Source: Terriglobus saanensis SP1PR4
GTDB lineage: Bacteria > Acidobacteriota > Terriglobia > Terriglobales > Acidobacteriaceae
Assembly: GCF_000179915.2 (NCBI RefSeq)
Contig: NC_014963.1
Span: 4,154,001-4,218,000 of the forward strand
Direction: 5' to 3'
Length of the DNA stretch: 64,000 bases
Shown: piece by piece, positions 34,578-42,404 of the stretch
How positions within the stretch are numbered: position 1 is the first letter of the stretch
Layout of the letters: each line of letters begins with the position of its first letter
Position numbers and translations under genes: made by a program
Notes under the pieces: generated by a model
The model's database searches: none
Told to the model about the DNA's origin: nothing
The model's input: the letters and a program-made list of their open reading frames with translations, nothing else

Positions 34578-34610
34578 GCACACCCTTGGGGCTCGCAGCA
34601 AAGGGTGTGC
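34578..34610. promoter_or_regulatory. Perfect 10-bp dyad in the cysM leader
   Basis: GCACACCCTT (34578-34587) and AAGGGTGTGC (34601-34610), 13-base loop, ending 18 bases before the cysM ATG. As RNA it could affect ribosome access; as DNA it could be an operator between divergent genes. No poly-T follows. Confidence 0.5.
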
Positions 34611-34628
34611 ACCGGTAACGAAAACAGA

Positions 34629-35606
34629 ATGACGACGATGACCTCCAACTCGACCGACCTCCCTATGGATCTCAAGACCCACCTGCTGGGCAGGTCCATC
34701 CTGGACCGCATTGGCAACACGCCCATGGTGCGTCTGGAACGCCTGGCCGCCCATCTGCCCGGCATTACGCTGCTCGCCAAGGGCGAGTTTGCCAACCCCG
34801 GCGGAAGCGTGAAGGACCGGCCCGCCTCCTACATCGTGAAAGATGCCTTCGCGCGCGGCGAACTCGGCCCGACGCGCCCCGGACGCGGTCTTCTGGACGC
34901 GACCAGCGGAAACACCGGCATCGCCTACGCCATGCTGGGCGCGGCGCTACAGTTCCCCGTGACGCTCTGCATGCCGGGTAACGTCTCGCCGGAGCGGAAG
35001 AAGATTCTCCAGGCCTACGGTGCCTCGATCCAGTGGTCGGCACCCGACGAAGGCTCGGACGGCGCGATCCGTCTGGCGCGCAAACTCTCCGCCGAAAGCG
35101 GAGATGAGTTCTACTACGCCGACCAGTACGGCAACGACAACAACTGGCGCGCGCACTACGAAACCACCGCCGAAGAGATCTGGTTCCAGACCGAAGGCCG
35201 CGTCACGCACTTCGTCGCCGGCCTGGGAACGAGCGGCACCTTTACCGGAACGACGCGGCGTCTGCGCGAACTGAACCACGAGATCAAATGCATCAGCATG
35301 CAGCCCGATTCGCCCTTCAACGGCCTCGAAGGCCTTAAGCACATGCCGACCGCCATCGTTCCGCCGATCTACGACGAGACGCTGGCCGACCGCAATCTCT
35401 GGGCGGACACCGAAGTGGCCTACACCATGGCCAAGCTCCTTGGGCGCGAAGAGGGCATCCTGGTGGGCATCAGCGCCGCATCCAACGTGGCAACGGCCCT
35501 GCAGATTGCCGAAGAAGAGCATGCGGCAGGACGGGAAGCCGTCATCGTCACCATCCTCTGCGATGGCGCGGACAAGTATCTGAGCGAAAGGTTCTGGACC
35601 GAGTAA
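34629..35606 (+). CDS. cysM: Cysteine synthase B-type, probable partner of a protein-thiocarboxylate sulfur donor
   Basis: A 325-aa PLP enzyme of the O-acetylserine/O-phosphoserine sulfhydrylase family. The PLP lysine is in ANPGGSVKDRPASYIV (SxKDR) near residue 57, TSGNTGIAYAML follows near 97, and the phosphate-binding glycine loop VAGLGTSGTFTGTTRRL near 200. The next genes encode a JAMM peptidase and a ubiquitin-like carrier fused to its E1, the same set as Mycobacterium CysM-CysO-Mec, so thiocarboxylate-dependent cysteine synthesis is the best reading. ATG 34629 or 34638 are both possible. It abuts the JAMM gene with no gap. Confidence 0.9.
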   Translation: MTTMTSNSTDLPMDLKTHLLGRSILDRIGNTPMVRLERLAAHLPGITLLAKGEFANPGGSVKDRPASYIVKDAFARGELGPTRPGRGLLDATSGNTGIAYAMLGAALQFPVTLCMPGNVSPERKKILQAYGASIQWSAPDEGSDGAIRLARKLSAESGDEFYYADQYGNDNNWRAHYETTAEEIWFQTEGRVTHFVAGLGTSGTFTGTTRRLRELNHEIKCISMQPDSPFNGLEGLKHMPTAIVPPIYDETLADRNLWADTEVAYTMAKLLGREEGILVGISAASNVATALQIAEEEHAAGREAVIVTILCDGADKYLSERFWTE

Positions 35607-36044
35607 ATGCTGAAGATCAAGCAGGCCGATTACGACGCGATGCGCCAGCATGGCGAGGAGACCTATCCCCACGAGTGCTGCGGCATCATGCTGGGACGCC
35701 CCGTCATCCCGGGCGAAAACGAAGTCGTGGAACTCATGCGCGCAGGCAACACACGCACCGATTCGGCGCACAATCGTTACCACATTGCGCCGCAGGAGTT
35801 GATCAAGGCGCAGCGCGAGGGACGAAAGAAGGATCTTGAGATCGTCGGTTTTTACCACTCGCATCCCGACCACCCGGCGCACTGGTCCAAGACGGACTTC
35901 GACGAAGCGCACTGGTACGGTTGTAGTTACGTCATCACGGCCGTGGCGCAGGGGAAGGCCGAGGTGACGAATTCGTTCCTGCTTCGGGGCTCCAACGAGG
36001 ACGACAAGGTTTTTGACCACGAAAAGATCGAAGTAGAAGCCTAA
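35607..36044 (+). CDS. M67 (JAMM/MPN+) metallopeptidase, Mec-like
   Basis: A 145-aa zinc peptidase. The JAMM signature is intact: Glu in YPHECCG near residue 23 and HSHPDHPAHWSKTD near 83 (HxHPx6SxxD). In Mycobacterium the homologue Mec releases cysteine from the CysO carrier. Here the carrier is fused to its E1 in the next gene, so this enzyme might also cut the fusion after its Gly-Gly; that is inference. Starts immediately after the cysM stop (TAAATG) and precedes the fusion gene by 54 bases with AAAGGAAATT as ribosome site. Confidence 0.92.
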   Translation: MLKIKQADYDAMRQHGEETYPHECCGIMLGRPVIPGENEVVELMRAGNTRTDSAHNRYHIAPQELIKAQREGRKKDLEIVGFYHSHPDHPAHWSKTDFDEAHWYGCSYVITAVAQGKAEVTNSFLLRGSNEDDKVFDHEKIEVEA

Positions 36045-36098
36045 AGCGATTTCAGAACCAGGCGAGCAGAACGCGACGCCCAGCAAGAAAAGGAAATT

Positions 36099-37595
36099 AT
36101 GAAGATCCTGATCCCTACCCCGTTACGCCAGTTTGCGAATGGACAGAACGATGCCACCATCGACGAAAAGACCGTAGAAGCAGGCCTGACGAAGCTCGTG
36201 GAGCTTTACCCTGCGCTCAAAGCGAACCTCTTCAATCCCGAAGGGAAGCTGCGCTCCTTCGTGAACGTCTATGTGAACGACGACGATGTCCGCGACCTTC
36301 CCAACGGCCTGCAGACGGAAGTCACCGGCAAGGACGACATCTCCATCATTCCTTCGATCGCCGGTGGAGCGACGCCTGTAGCAGAAGCTCCCTCTGCTGC
36401 CGCGGAAGAGGTCACACTTTCGAACGACGAGATCGCGCGCTACTCGCGCCACCTCATCCTGCCCGAGGTCGGCATGGAAGGGCAGAAGAAGCTGAAGGCG
36501 GCCAAGGTGCTCTGCGTAGGCACGGGCGGTCTGGGCGCGCCGATGGCGCTTTACCTCGCTGCCGCGGGTGTCGGCACCATCGGCCTGGTGGACTTCGACA
36601 CCGTGGATGAGTCCAACCTGCAGCGTCAGATCATTCATTCCCAGTCGACTGTCGGCAAATTGAAAGTCGACTCCGCCGAGATCATGCTGAATGGTCTGAA
36701 CAAGACCACAAAGATCGTGAAGTACAACACCATGCTGACGAGCGCGAACGCCCTGGACATCTTCAAGGACTTCGACATCATCGCCGACGGCACGGACAAC
36801 TTTCAGACGCGCTATCTCGTCAACGACGCCTGCGTTCTGACCGGCAAGCCGAACGTCTACGGCTCGATCTTCCGGTTTGAAGGACAGGCAAGCATCTTCG
36901 CCGCGGAGAACGGTCCCTGCTACCGCTGCCTGTATCCCGAACCGCCACCGCCGGGACTGGTTCCATCCTGCGCGGAAGGCGGCGTGCTGGGCGTTCTCCC
37001 TGGCCTGATCGGAACGATCCAGGCGACCGAGGTGCTCAAGCTGATCCTCGGCATCGGCGAGCCGCTCATCGGCCGTCTACTGCTGATCGATACGCTCGCC
37101 ATGAGCTTCCGCACGCTGAAGCTGCGCAAGAACCCCGAATGCCCCGCCTGCGGAACGCACGAGATCAAGGAACTGATCGACTACGACCAGTTCTGCGGTA
37201 TCGCGCCGCCGTCGTCCGTTGGACCTCTGGAGGTCTCTTCGCACGGCGCTGTGACGGCTGCCTCCGAAGTCGAAGGCATTCCCCAGGTCTCGGTGGAAGA
37301 GCTGCAGGCACGGATGAAGAAGGGCGATGTCTTCGTCCTCGACGTCCGCGAGCCGCACGAAGCACAGATCGCAACGCTAGGCGCTCCGCTGATTCCTGTG
37401 GGATCGCTGGAGTCTCGTCTGGCGGAGTTGGCTCCTCATAAGAACGAGGAGATCTTCGTCCATTGCAAGACCGGTGGTCGAAGCCAGAAGGCGGCGTTGA
37501 TTCTCAAAGCTGCCGGCTTTACGCATGTGTCGAACGTGCAGGGCGGCATCACCGCCTGGGCCGAGCGTATCGATCCTACTGTAGCCAAGTACTGA
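36099..37595 (+). CDS. Fusion: ubiquitin-like sulfur carrier - MoeB/ThiF E1-like enzyme - rhodanese
   Basis: A 498-aa three-domain protein. Residues 1-90 are a MoaD/CysO-like beta-grasp domain (MKILIPTPLRQFANGQNDAT) ending DDISIIPSIAGGATPVAEAP, where the Gly-Gly normally forms the free C-terminus. Residues 110-375 are the adenylating E1 domain: ARYSRHLILPEVGMEGQKKL, nucleotide loop VLCVGTGGLGAPM, ADGTDNFQTRYLVND, and zinc Cys pairs CYRC and CPAC. Residues 390-498 are a rhodanese with active Cys in FVHCKTGGRSQKA. The set activates and thiolates the carrier for cysteine synthesis by CysM. The internal Gly-Gly must be exposed by cleavage or bypassed. An intrinsic terminator follows. Confidence 0.93.
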   Translation: MKILIPTPLRQFANGQNDATIDEKTVEAGLTKLVELYPALKANLFNPEGKLRSFVNVYVNDDDVRDLPNGLQTEVTGKDDISIIPSIAGGATPVAEAPSAAAEEVTLSNDEIARYSRHLILPEVGMEGQKKLKAAKVLCVGTGGLGAPMALYLAAAGVGTIGLVDFDTVDESNLQRQIIHSQSTVGKLKVDSAEIMLNGLNKTTKIVKYNTMLTSANALDIFKDFDIIADGTDNFQTRYLVNDACVLTGKPNVYGSIFRFEGQASIFAAENGPCYRCLYPEPPPPGLVPSCAEGGVLGVLPGLIGTIQATEVLKLILGIGEPLIGRLLLIDTLAMSFRTLKLRKNPECPACGTHEIKELIDYDQFCGIAPPSSVGPLEVSSHGAVTAASEVEGIPQVSVEELQARMKKGDVFVLDVREPHEAQIATLGAPLIPVGSLESRLAELAPHKNEEIFVHCKTGGRSQKAALILKAAGFTHVSNVQGGITAWAERIDPTVAKY

Positions 37596-37611
37596 TTCTC
37601 TTTAAAATCCA

Positions 37612-37641
37612 AAAAGCCTCGGAGACCTCTCCGGGGCTTTT
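37612..37641 (+). terminator. Terminator of the cysM-JAMM-E1 operon
   Basis: AAAAGCCTCGGAGA (37612-37625) pairs with TCTCCGGGGCTTTT (37628-37641) except for one T-G pair, then TCTATTTCTC. Confidence 0.85.
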
Positions 37642-37657
37642 CTATTTCTCACTCTTC

Positions 37658-37700
37658 GTGGCCCATTCTTTCGCAGCTTTATCGCGAAAGAATGGGCCAC
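37658..37700. repeat. 17-bp perfect palindromic repeat, GGCCCATTCTTTCGC family
   Basis: GTGGCCCATTCTTTCGC (37658-37674) and its exact complement (37684-37700) around a 9-base loop. Related, less perfect copies lie at 20299-20335, 50074-50110 and 50197-50251. Confidence 0.85.
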
Positions 37701-37707
37701 GGGTCCC

Positions 37708-38082
37708 TTATGCTTTTGCCTTACGTGCTGCGGAGCGTCTGGCTTTGGCCTCATCCGCCAGCTGGACTTCATGGGCCTGCACAATCGTCGAGATCAGTTT
37801 CGGATACCGTGCCTCCACCTCGGCGCACCGTGAGGTGTTGTGCATCTCAACGCCCTTCCGCTCGCTGTAAATCAGTCCGGCTTCACGCAGGATCTTGAAG
37901 TGCTGCGAGAGGGTCGACTTCGGAATCGGTTTGTCGTCCACCTTCAAAAACGTCGAGCAGTTCTGCGAGCAGTCCTGGCCCACGATCTCGGCGTAGATCG
38001 CCACACGCACCGGGTCCGAAAGCGCGTGCAGAATCGCTTCTACCGTCACTTCTTCAATCGCGGGATGGAACAGAGGGCGCAT
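37708..38082 (-). CDS. ArsR-family winged-helix regulator
   Basis: A 124-aa repressor-type protein. LHALSDPVRVAIYAEIVGQD is the ArsR opening, KSTLSQHFKILREAGLIYSE the recognition helix and wing entry near residue 55, and a basic tail (KARRSAARKAKA) closes it. A CSQNC Cys pair near 38-42 could sense metal or oxidants, but the usual ArsR ELCVCDL metal box is absent. Divergent from a short-chain dehydrogenase with a dyad operator between, so it probably represses that gene and itself. Confidence 0.9.
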   Translation of the reverse strand: MRPLFHPAIEEVTVEAILHALSDPVRVAIYAEIVGQDCSQNCSTFLKVDDKPIPKSTLSQHFKILREAGLIYSERKGVEMHNTSRCAEVEARYPKLISTIVQAHEVQLADEAKARRSAARKAKA

Positions 38083-38112
38083 CTGTAGATTCGATTGTAT
38101 GCGCGGGGATAG

Positions 38113-38153
38113 GATTCATAGACGTTAGTTCGTTATTCCTGAACTAATGAATC
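38113..38153. promoter_or_regulatory. Candidate operator of the ArsR-type regulator
   Basis: Perfect dyad TTAGTTC (38125-38131) and GAACTAA (38141-38147) with a 9-base spacer, flanked by GATTCAT (38113) and ATGAATC (38147) half-sites that are not exactly concentric. Sits between the divergent ArsR gene (start 38082) and dehydrogenase gene (start 38241). Confidence 0.65.
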
Positions 38154-38240
38154 TAACGCATCCGGCCTGTCATCAGATGGTGCAGAAGACGACCTGAAGC
38201 TTCACGCGCAGTGCGAGCCAGGTACGAAAGGATACGCATC

Positions 38241-38972
38241 ATGGGTAAACTCGAAGGGAAAGTAGCCGTCATTACAGCAGCCACCTCCGGCATGGCGTTG
38301 GCGACCGCCAAGCTCTTTGTAGAAGAGGGCGCATATGTCTACATCACCGGTCGCCGCCAGGAGACACTCGATAAGGCCGTCAAGGAAATCGGACGCAACG
38401 TGACCGGTGTGCAGGGAGACGCAGCCGTTCTCGCCGATCTCGACCGTCTTTATGACACCGTCAAGCGCGAAAAGGGAAAGATCGATGTCCTCTTCGCCAG
38501 CGCGGGAGACGGAGTGTTCGCCACCATCGGCAACGTGACGGAAGAGGGCTTCGATAAGACCTTCGACCTCAATGTACGCGGCACACTTTTCACCGTGCAG
38601 AAGGCGCTTCCGCTCTTCAACGATGGCGGATCCATCTTCCTGAATGGATCGATCGCAGGCAGCAAAGGCATTCCTAGCTTTGGCGTCTACTCCGCCAGCA
38701 AAGCCGCGGTTCGCTCCTTCGCCCGCACTTGGCTTCTGGAGTTGAAGGACCGCAACATCCGCGTCAACGTGCTCAGCCCCGGAACGATCGACACACCGAT
38801 CCTTGACCAGTTCGGATCGGAGGGGAAGGAAGCCTTCAAGGCCAACATCCCTCTCGGTCGGATGGGACGTCCCGAAGAGATCGCCACCGCTGCGCTCTTC
38901 CTCGCTTCCAGCGATTCGAGCTTCGTAAATGGTATCGAGCTCTTCGTCGATGGCGGCACGGCGCAGATCTAA
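38241..38972 (+). CDS. Short-chain dehydrogenase/reductase with atypical cofactor loop
   Basis: A 243-aa classical SDR. Active-site blocks are [10 protein letters not shown] (Ser), [11 protein letters not shown] (YxxxK) and [10 protein letters not shown]. The nucleotide loop reads [15 protein letters not shown] where TGxxxGIGxA is expected: the first Gly is Ala and the Ile-Gly is Met-Ala. The replacement may change cofactor preference or affinity. ATG at 38241 has AAGGA upstream; longer frame from 38211 is rejected. Probably controlled by the divergent ArsR regulator. Substrate unknown. Confidence 0.9.
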   Translation: MGKLEGKVAVITAATSGMALATAKLFVEEGAYVYITGRRQETLDKAVKEIGRNVTGVQGDAAVLADLDRLYDTVKREKGKIDVLFASAGDGVFATIGNVTEEGFDKTFDLNVRGTLFTVQKALPLFNDGGSIFLNGSIAGSKGIPSFGVYSASKAAVRSFARTWLLELKDRNIRVNVLSPGTIDTPILDQFGSEGKEAFKANIPLGRMGRPEEIATAALFLASSDSSFVNGIELFVDGGTAQI

Positions 38973-38988
38973 AACTACACGCTTGTCG

Positions 38989-39027
38989 AAAAGAATCAGG
39001 GCACCTCCTCGGTGCCCTGATTCTTTT
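38989..39027. terminator. Bidirectional terminator between convergent genes
   Basis: AAAAGAATCAGGGCACC (38989-39005) and its exact complement (39011-39027) with a 5-base loop; A-run on one side and T-run on the other serve both the dehydrogenase and the phosphodiesterase genes. Confidence 0.9.
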
Positions 39028-39039
39028 GCTCTGTGCTGC

Positions 39040-40287
39040 TTACGGATGCTTGAGCGCGGGTAGAAGTGGGGCCAGAGATCCGTCGTTCGGGGCTGGGGTA
39101 AGGCCAAGAAGCTTCGCGACAAAATCATAGACCGCTGTGTTCTGGAAGGTGGGCAGATTTACGCCCTTGCGAATATCCGGGCCTTCGGCGAAGAAGATCG
39201 CCTTCATCTCCGGCATGGTGAGAGGGTCGTAACCATGTTCGCCATGCGGGCGTTTTTTGGGCGCGGTGGTGGTGTCGAAGCGTACGTCGGTGGGGACATG
39301 AAAGACGAGATAAGGATCGCCGAGACGGGGATTCTCGCGCACCTCAAGCGATGCCGGTGTATCGGCAAGGCGGTACGCGGTAAAGCGTGGATCGGGATGC
39401 GCGCGGAAGCCTTCATAAATAGCTTCACGCTGCGCCTCGGTTTCGGGATACAGCAGAATGCCTTCGTGGCGCACACCCGCCAGCAGCGGAGCCATGCCGG
39501 GAAGCTCACTCAATGTCACCACGGGACCAACCATGTCGATCATGCCGTGGTCCGCGGTGACGATCAGATCGACCGAAAGGTGCAGCGCGCGGAGACGGCG
39601 CGAGAGCTCTCCCATGAGAACGTCAACATGGTGGACAGCAGCGACCAGTTCGGGCGACTCGACGCCAAAGTCGTGTCCTCCGTGGTCTGTATCAGCGAAG
39701 TAGAGGGTGATGAAGTGCGGACGTTCGGAGGGCGGAAGCTGCAGCCAGGTGATGACCTGGTCGATGCGTTTTTCGCCATCGTACTTGTCCAGATACTCGG
39801 CCCAGAAGGTGGGACGATGACCAGCGATCTTAGCCTCCGAACCCGGCCAGAACATGGCGGCGGAGCGCATGCCATTCTCTTCCGCGAGTGACCAGAGAGG
39901 CGTGCCGGAGTAGAAGCTGCCGTCGTTGCTGTTCTTTTTGTACTCGTAGGTCTTATGGGTCGCAGGGTCGTAAAAGCTGTTCCAGAGAATGCCGTTATGC
40001 TCCGGCAGCAGGCCGGTGACGAGTGTCGTATGGTTGGGGAACGTGATCGACGGATAGGACGGACGCATTCCCTGCGGCGTCGATGCGCCGCTCTTGCCCA
40101 TCGCAAGAAGATGGGTGGCATCGTGGAGTTTTGCATAGTCGTACCGGAAGCCATCAAGCGAGACCAGGACGACATAGTGCTTGCGCTGCTGCGCCGGGGT
40201 GTTGAGAGGATTTTGCTCGGTATGAAGAACAACCTGCGCGGAAGCGGCGAAGGTACAAGCGAGTACAAGTGCAAGAAGGCGACGCAT
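39040..40287 (-). CDS. Secreted nucleotide pyrophosphatase/phosphodiesterase (NPP, alkaline-phosphatase fold)
   Basis: A 415-aa exported phosphodiesterase. MRRLLALVLACTFAASAQ is a Sec signal and places the start at 40287. VVLVSLDGFRYDY gives the first metal Asp, PSYPSITFPNHTTLVTGLLP the nucleophile Thr and Asn, YFADTDHGGHDFG the second metal pair, and VTADHGMIDM the Asp-His. C-terminal PHGEHGYDPLTMPEMKAIFF carries the last His. All metal ligands of the ectonucleotide pyrophosphatase family are present, so it should cleave nucleotide or phospholipid diesters in the periplasm. Confidence 0.92.
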   Translation of the reverse strand: MRRLLALVLACTFAASAQVVLHTEQNPLNTPAQQRKHYVVLVSLDGFRYDYAKLHDATHLLAMGKSGASTPQGMRPSYPSITFPNHTTLVTGLLPEHNGILWNSFYDPATHKTYEYKKNSNDGSFYSGTPLWSLAEENGMRSAAMFWPGSEAKIAGHRPTFWAEYLDKYDGEKRIDQVITWLQLPPSERPHFITLYFADTDHGGHDFGVESPELVAAVHHVDVLMGELSRRLRALHLSVDLIVTADHGMIDMVGPVVTLSELPGMAPLLAGVRHEGILLYPETEAQREAIYEGFRAHPDPRFTAYRLADTPASLEVRENPRLGDPYLVFHVPTDVRFDTTTAPKKRPHGEHGYDPLTMPEMKAIFFAEGPDIRKGVNLPTFQNTAVYDFVAKLLGLTPAPNDGSLAPLLPALKHP

Positions 40288-40360
40288 GCAGCTATGGTAT
40301 CGCCCGGTGGTATTAGTGGATGTCACTGGAAAGGTGCAGGCCTCGACTACCAAACCCACC

Positions 40361-40491
40361 CCGTCATTTCGACCGACCGGAGCAAAGCGGAGGGAGTGGA
40401 GAAATCTGCTTCTGCCATGTGCCAGAGGCACATCGGATCGCGCTTTGCGCGATAACAAAAGCAGATCTCTCCACTTCGGTCGAGATGACGG
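40361..40491. repeat. 131-bp palindromic element, CCGTCATTTCGACCG type
   Basis: Left arm starts CCGTCATTTCGACCGACCGG and ends GTGGAGAAATCTGCTT; right arm is its imperfect complement (AAGCAGATCTCTCCAC to TCGAGATGACGG), with inner dyads GTGCC/GGCAC and GATCGCGC/GCGCGATA. It shares the AATCTGCT end with the 34-bp repeat family. It lies after hom and before the phosphodiesterase start, filling most of 40288-40506. Confidence 0.8.
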
Positions 40492-40506
40492 AGTTTTTAC
40501 AAAAAC

Positions 40507-41856
40507 CTAGTCTTCGGCCTTGTCGTCCACGGTCAGGATCTGCAGGCAGAGCGGAGCGTCGAGGATGAAGCTGAACTTCTGGATGGCGCGGAGCGCTTTT
40601 TCAATCGTCGAGGTCAGGCAGGCTTCCGTGGTGATAACAAAAGGCAGACAGTCCTTGGGATATCCCGGACGCTGCAGAATGCTGTCGATGTTGATGCCTA
40701 CCTTGCCGAGCGCGCCTGTAATGGCACCAACGATTCCGGGCTCATCCGCAACCACAAAGCGGAGATAGCGCGGCGCGAGGAACTCGCCCGCAACCTGGCG
40801 CTTCTTGGTAGGTAGAGAAACCGGTATGCCGCCATGCGCGACCGCGAGCAGATCGCTGACGATGGCAACAGCCGTGGGATGTCCGCCGGCTCCGTGGCCG
40901 GAGAAGACCACATCGCCGCCGAACTTACCTGAGGTAACCACCATGTTTTGTGTGCCGTGCGACCAGGCAATGGGCGAAGTGGAGGGAACGAGCATGGGAC
41001 CAACGCACGCACGGATCTGGCGGCCATCGACCTCGGCGCGGGAGATCTGGCGAATCGTGCAGTTCAGCTCCTGCGCATAATGGAAGTCCACGGCAGAGAC
41101 CTGCGCGATCGTCTGCGTTGGGATGGCGTCAGGATCGAGTTCCGCATGCAGCGCAATGCGTGCCAGAATGCAGAGCTTGGCACGGGCGTCATAGCCGTCC
41201 ACGTCGGCGGAGGGATTGGCCTCTGCATAGCCTGCGGCCTGTGCCTTTTCCAGCACTTCGCCGTAGTCCTCTCCCGCTTCCATATGCGAAAGGATGAAGT
41301 TGCAGGTGCCGTTGAGGATGCCGGAGAGCCGTGTAATGCGGTCGCCCTGCAAACCCTGCAGCGTTGCGGGGATAACGGGAACTCCACCCGCGACAGCGGC
41401 GTTGTAGGCGAGAGAAGCCTTGTTCTTCTGCGCGAGACGTGTGAGCGCAGCGCCCCGATAGGCGATGAGCTGCTTGTTCGCCGTCACCACGGATTTGCCG
41501 CTACTGAGGGCGCGGCGGATCCACTTCTCCATGGGGTCGAGGCCGCCGATGGTCTCGATGATGATATCGACCCTGGAGTTCAGGACGTCGTCGATGTTCT
41601 CCGTCCACTTGGCCGTATCGGGAACGAACTTGGCCGCGGCATGCGCGCGCTTGCGGTCGATGTCGCGGTTGTAGATCCATGTGAGTTCAATGCCGGGGAA
41701 CTTCTGCGCGGCGAGCACCTGCGCGACCGAGCTGCCGACTGTGCCGAAGCCGAGGATGGCGACGCGGAAGATTTTTTCTTTGGCGACGGTCTTTTTTGCA
41801 ACAGACTTCTTAGCAACGGTCTTGGCGGCTGTCTTCTTCACTGCGGGCTTGCTCAT
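40507..41856 (-). CDS. hom: Homoserine dehydrogenase with a basic histone-H1-like N-terminal tail
   Basis: Reduces aspartate semialdehyde to homoserine for threonine and methionine synthesis. After the tail, FRVAILGFGTVGSSVAQVL is the NAD(P) loop near residue 31, VTANKQLIAYRG near 125 and NAAVAGGVPVIPATLQGLQG near 150. GILNGTCNFILSHME near 178 and ANPSADVDGYDARAKLCIL near 210 follow. A C-terminal ACT domain (LRFVVADEPGIVGAITGALG) suggests feedback by threonine. Residues 3-28 consist of KKTAAKTVAKKSVAKKTVAK-type repeats, unusual for this enzyme. It follows the deaminase gene by 3 bases. Confidence 0.95.
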   Translation of the reverse strand: MSKPAVKKTAAKTVAKKSVAKKTVAKEKIFRVAILGFGTVGSSVAQVLAAQKFPGIELTWIYNRDIDRKRAHAAAKFVPDTAKWTENIDDVLNSRVDIIIETIGGLDPMEKWIRRALSSGKSVVTANKQLIAYRGAALTRLAQKNKASLAYNAAVAGGVPVIPATLQGLQGDRITRLSGILNGTCNFILSHMEAGEDYGEVLEKAQAAGYAEANPSADVDGYDARAKLCILARIALHAELDPDAIPTQTIAQVSAVDFHYAQELNCTIRQISRAEVDGRQIRACVGPMLVPSTSPIAWSHGTQNMVVTSGKFGGDVVFSGHGAGGHPTAVAIVSDLLAVAHGGIPVSLPTKKRQVAGEFLAPRYLRFVVADEPGIVGAITGALGKVGINIDSILQRPGYPKDCLPFVITTEACLTSTIEKALRAIQKFSFILDAPLCLQILTVDDKAED

Positions 41857-41859
41857 GAT

Positions 41860-42345
41860 TTAGTAGTCGATTCTCTCTGTAGTTTCACGCCAGATGTTGA
41901 AGCTTTCAACGGCTTCGTCGGACAGAAGGGGTTGGATGGGGATGGAGCGCTCGGAGATGGGGCGCTGGATCTCCGCGTAGAGAAAGCTGTCATCGAAACC
42001 GGCTTCGGCGGCATCCTGCGCGGTGTTGCCAAAGTAGATGCTGCGGCAGCGCGCCCAGTAGATCGCGGCAAGGCACATGGGGCAGGGCTCGCAGGAGGTG
42101 TAGACATCGCAGCCGGTGAGCTGAAACGTACCAAGCGCGGCGCAGGCAGCGCGAATGGCGTTGACCTCCGCGTGGGCCGTGGGATCGTTGGTGGCCGTCA
42201 CGGAGTTGGCGCGGGCGGCAATCACTTCGCCGTCGCGCACGATGACGCAGCCAAACGGGCCTCCGCGACCGGAGGTGACGTTCTCCGTCGCAAGGCGGAT
42301 GGCCTGCTGCATGAACTGCGCATGTTGGGTGTTGGATATGGGCAT
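41860..42345 (-). CDS. Nucleoside/guanine deaminase (cytidine-deaminase fold)
   Basis: A 161-aa zinc deaminase. THAEVNAIRAAC (HAE) near residue 57 and YTSCEPCPMCLAAIYWAR (PCxxC) near 86 form the zinc site; GGPFGCVIVRDGEVIAARAN near 28 and FDDSFLYAEI near 125 match the bacterial guanine deaminase type. It would turn guanine into xanthine, feeding the purine catabolic operon transcribed in the opposite direction 59 bases away. AGGAAAAA right before the ATG at 42345 supports the start; the frame beyond it is rejected. Confidence 0.88.
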   Translation of the reverse strand: MPISNTQHAQFMQQAIRLATENVTSGRGGPFGCVIVRDGEVIAARANSVTATNDPTAHAEVNAIRAACAALGTFQLTGCDVYTSCEPCPMCLAAIYWARCRSIYFGNTAQDAAEAGFDDSFLYAEIQRPISERSIPIQPLLSDEAVESFNIWRETTERIDY

Positions 42346-42404
42346 TTTTTCCTGACGGCTCCAAAAGTATCGCATGGGGGGCGCGGATTCTGGATAATCA
42401 GAGC

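Noticed and set aside
40288-40458. Longer start for the phosphodiesterase through the repeat element
   Set aside because: The extension is translated repeat sequence; the ATG at 40287 begins a clear signal peptide.
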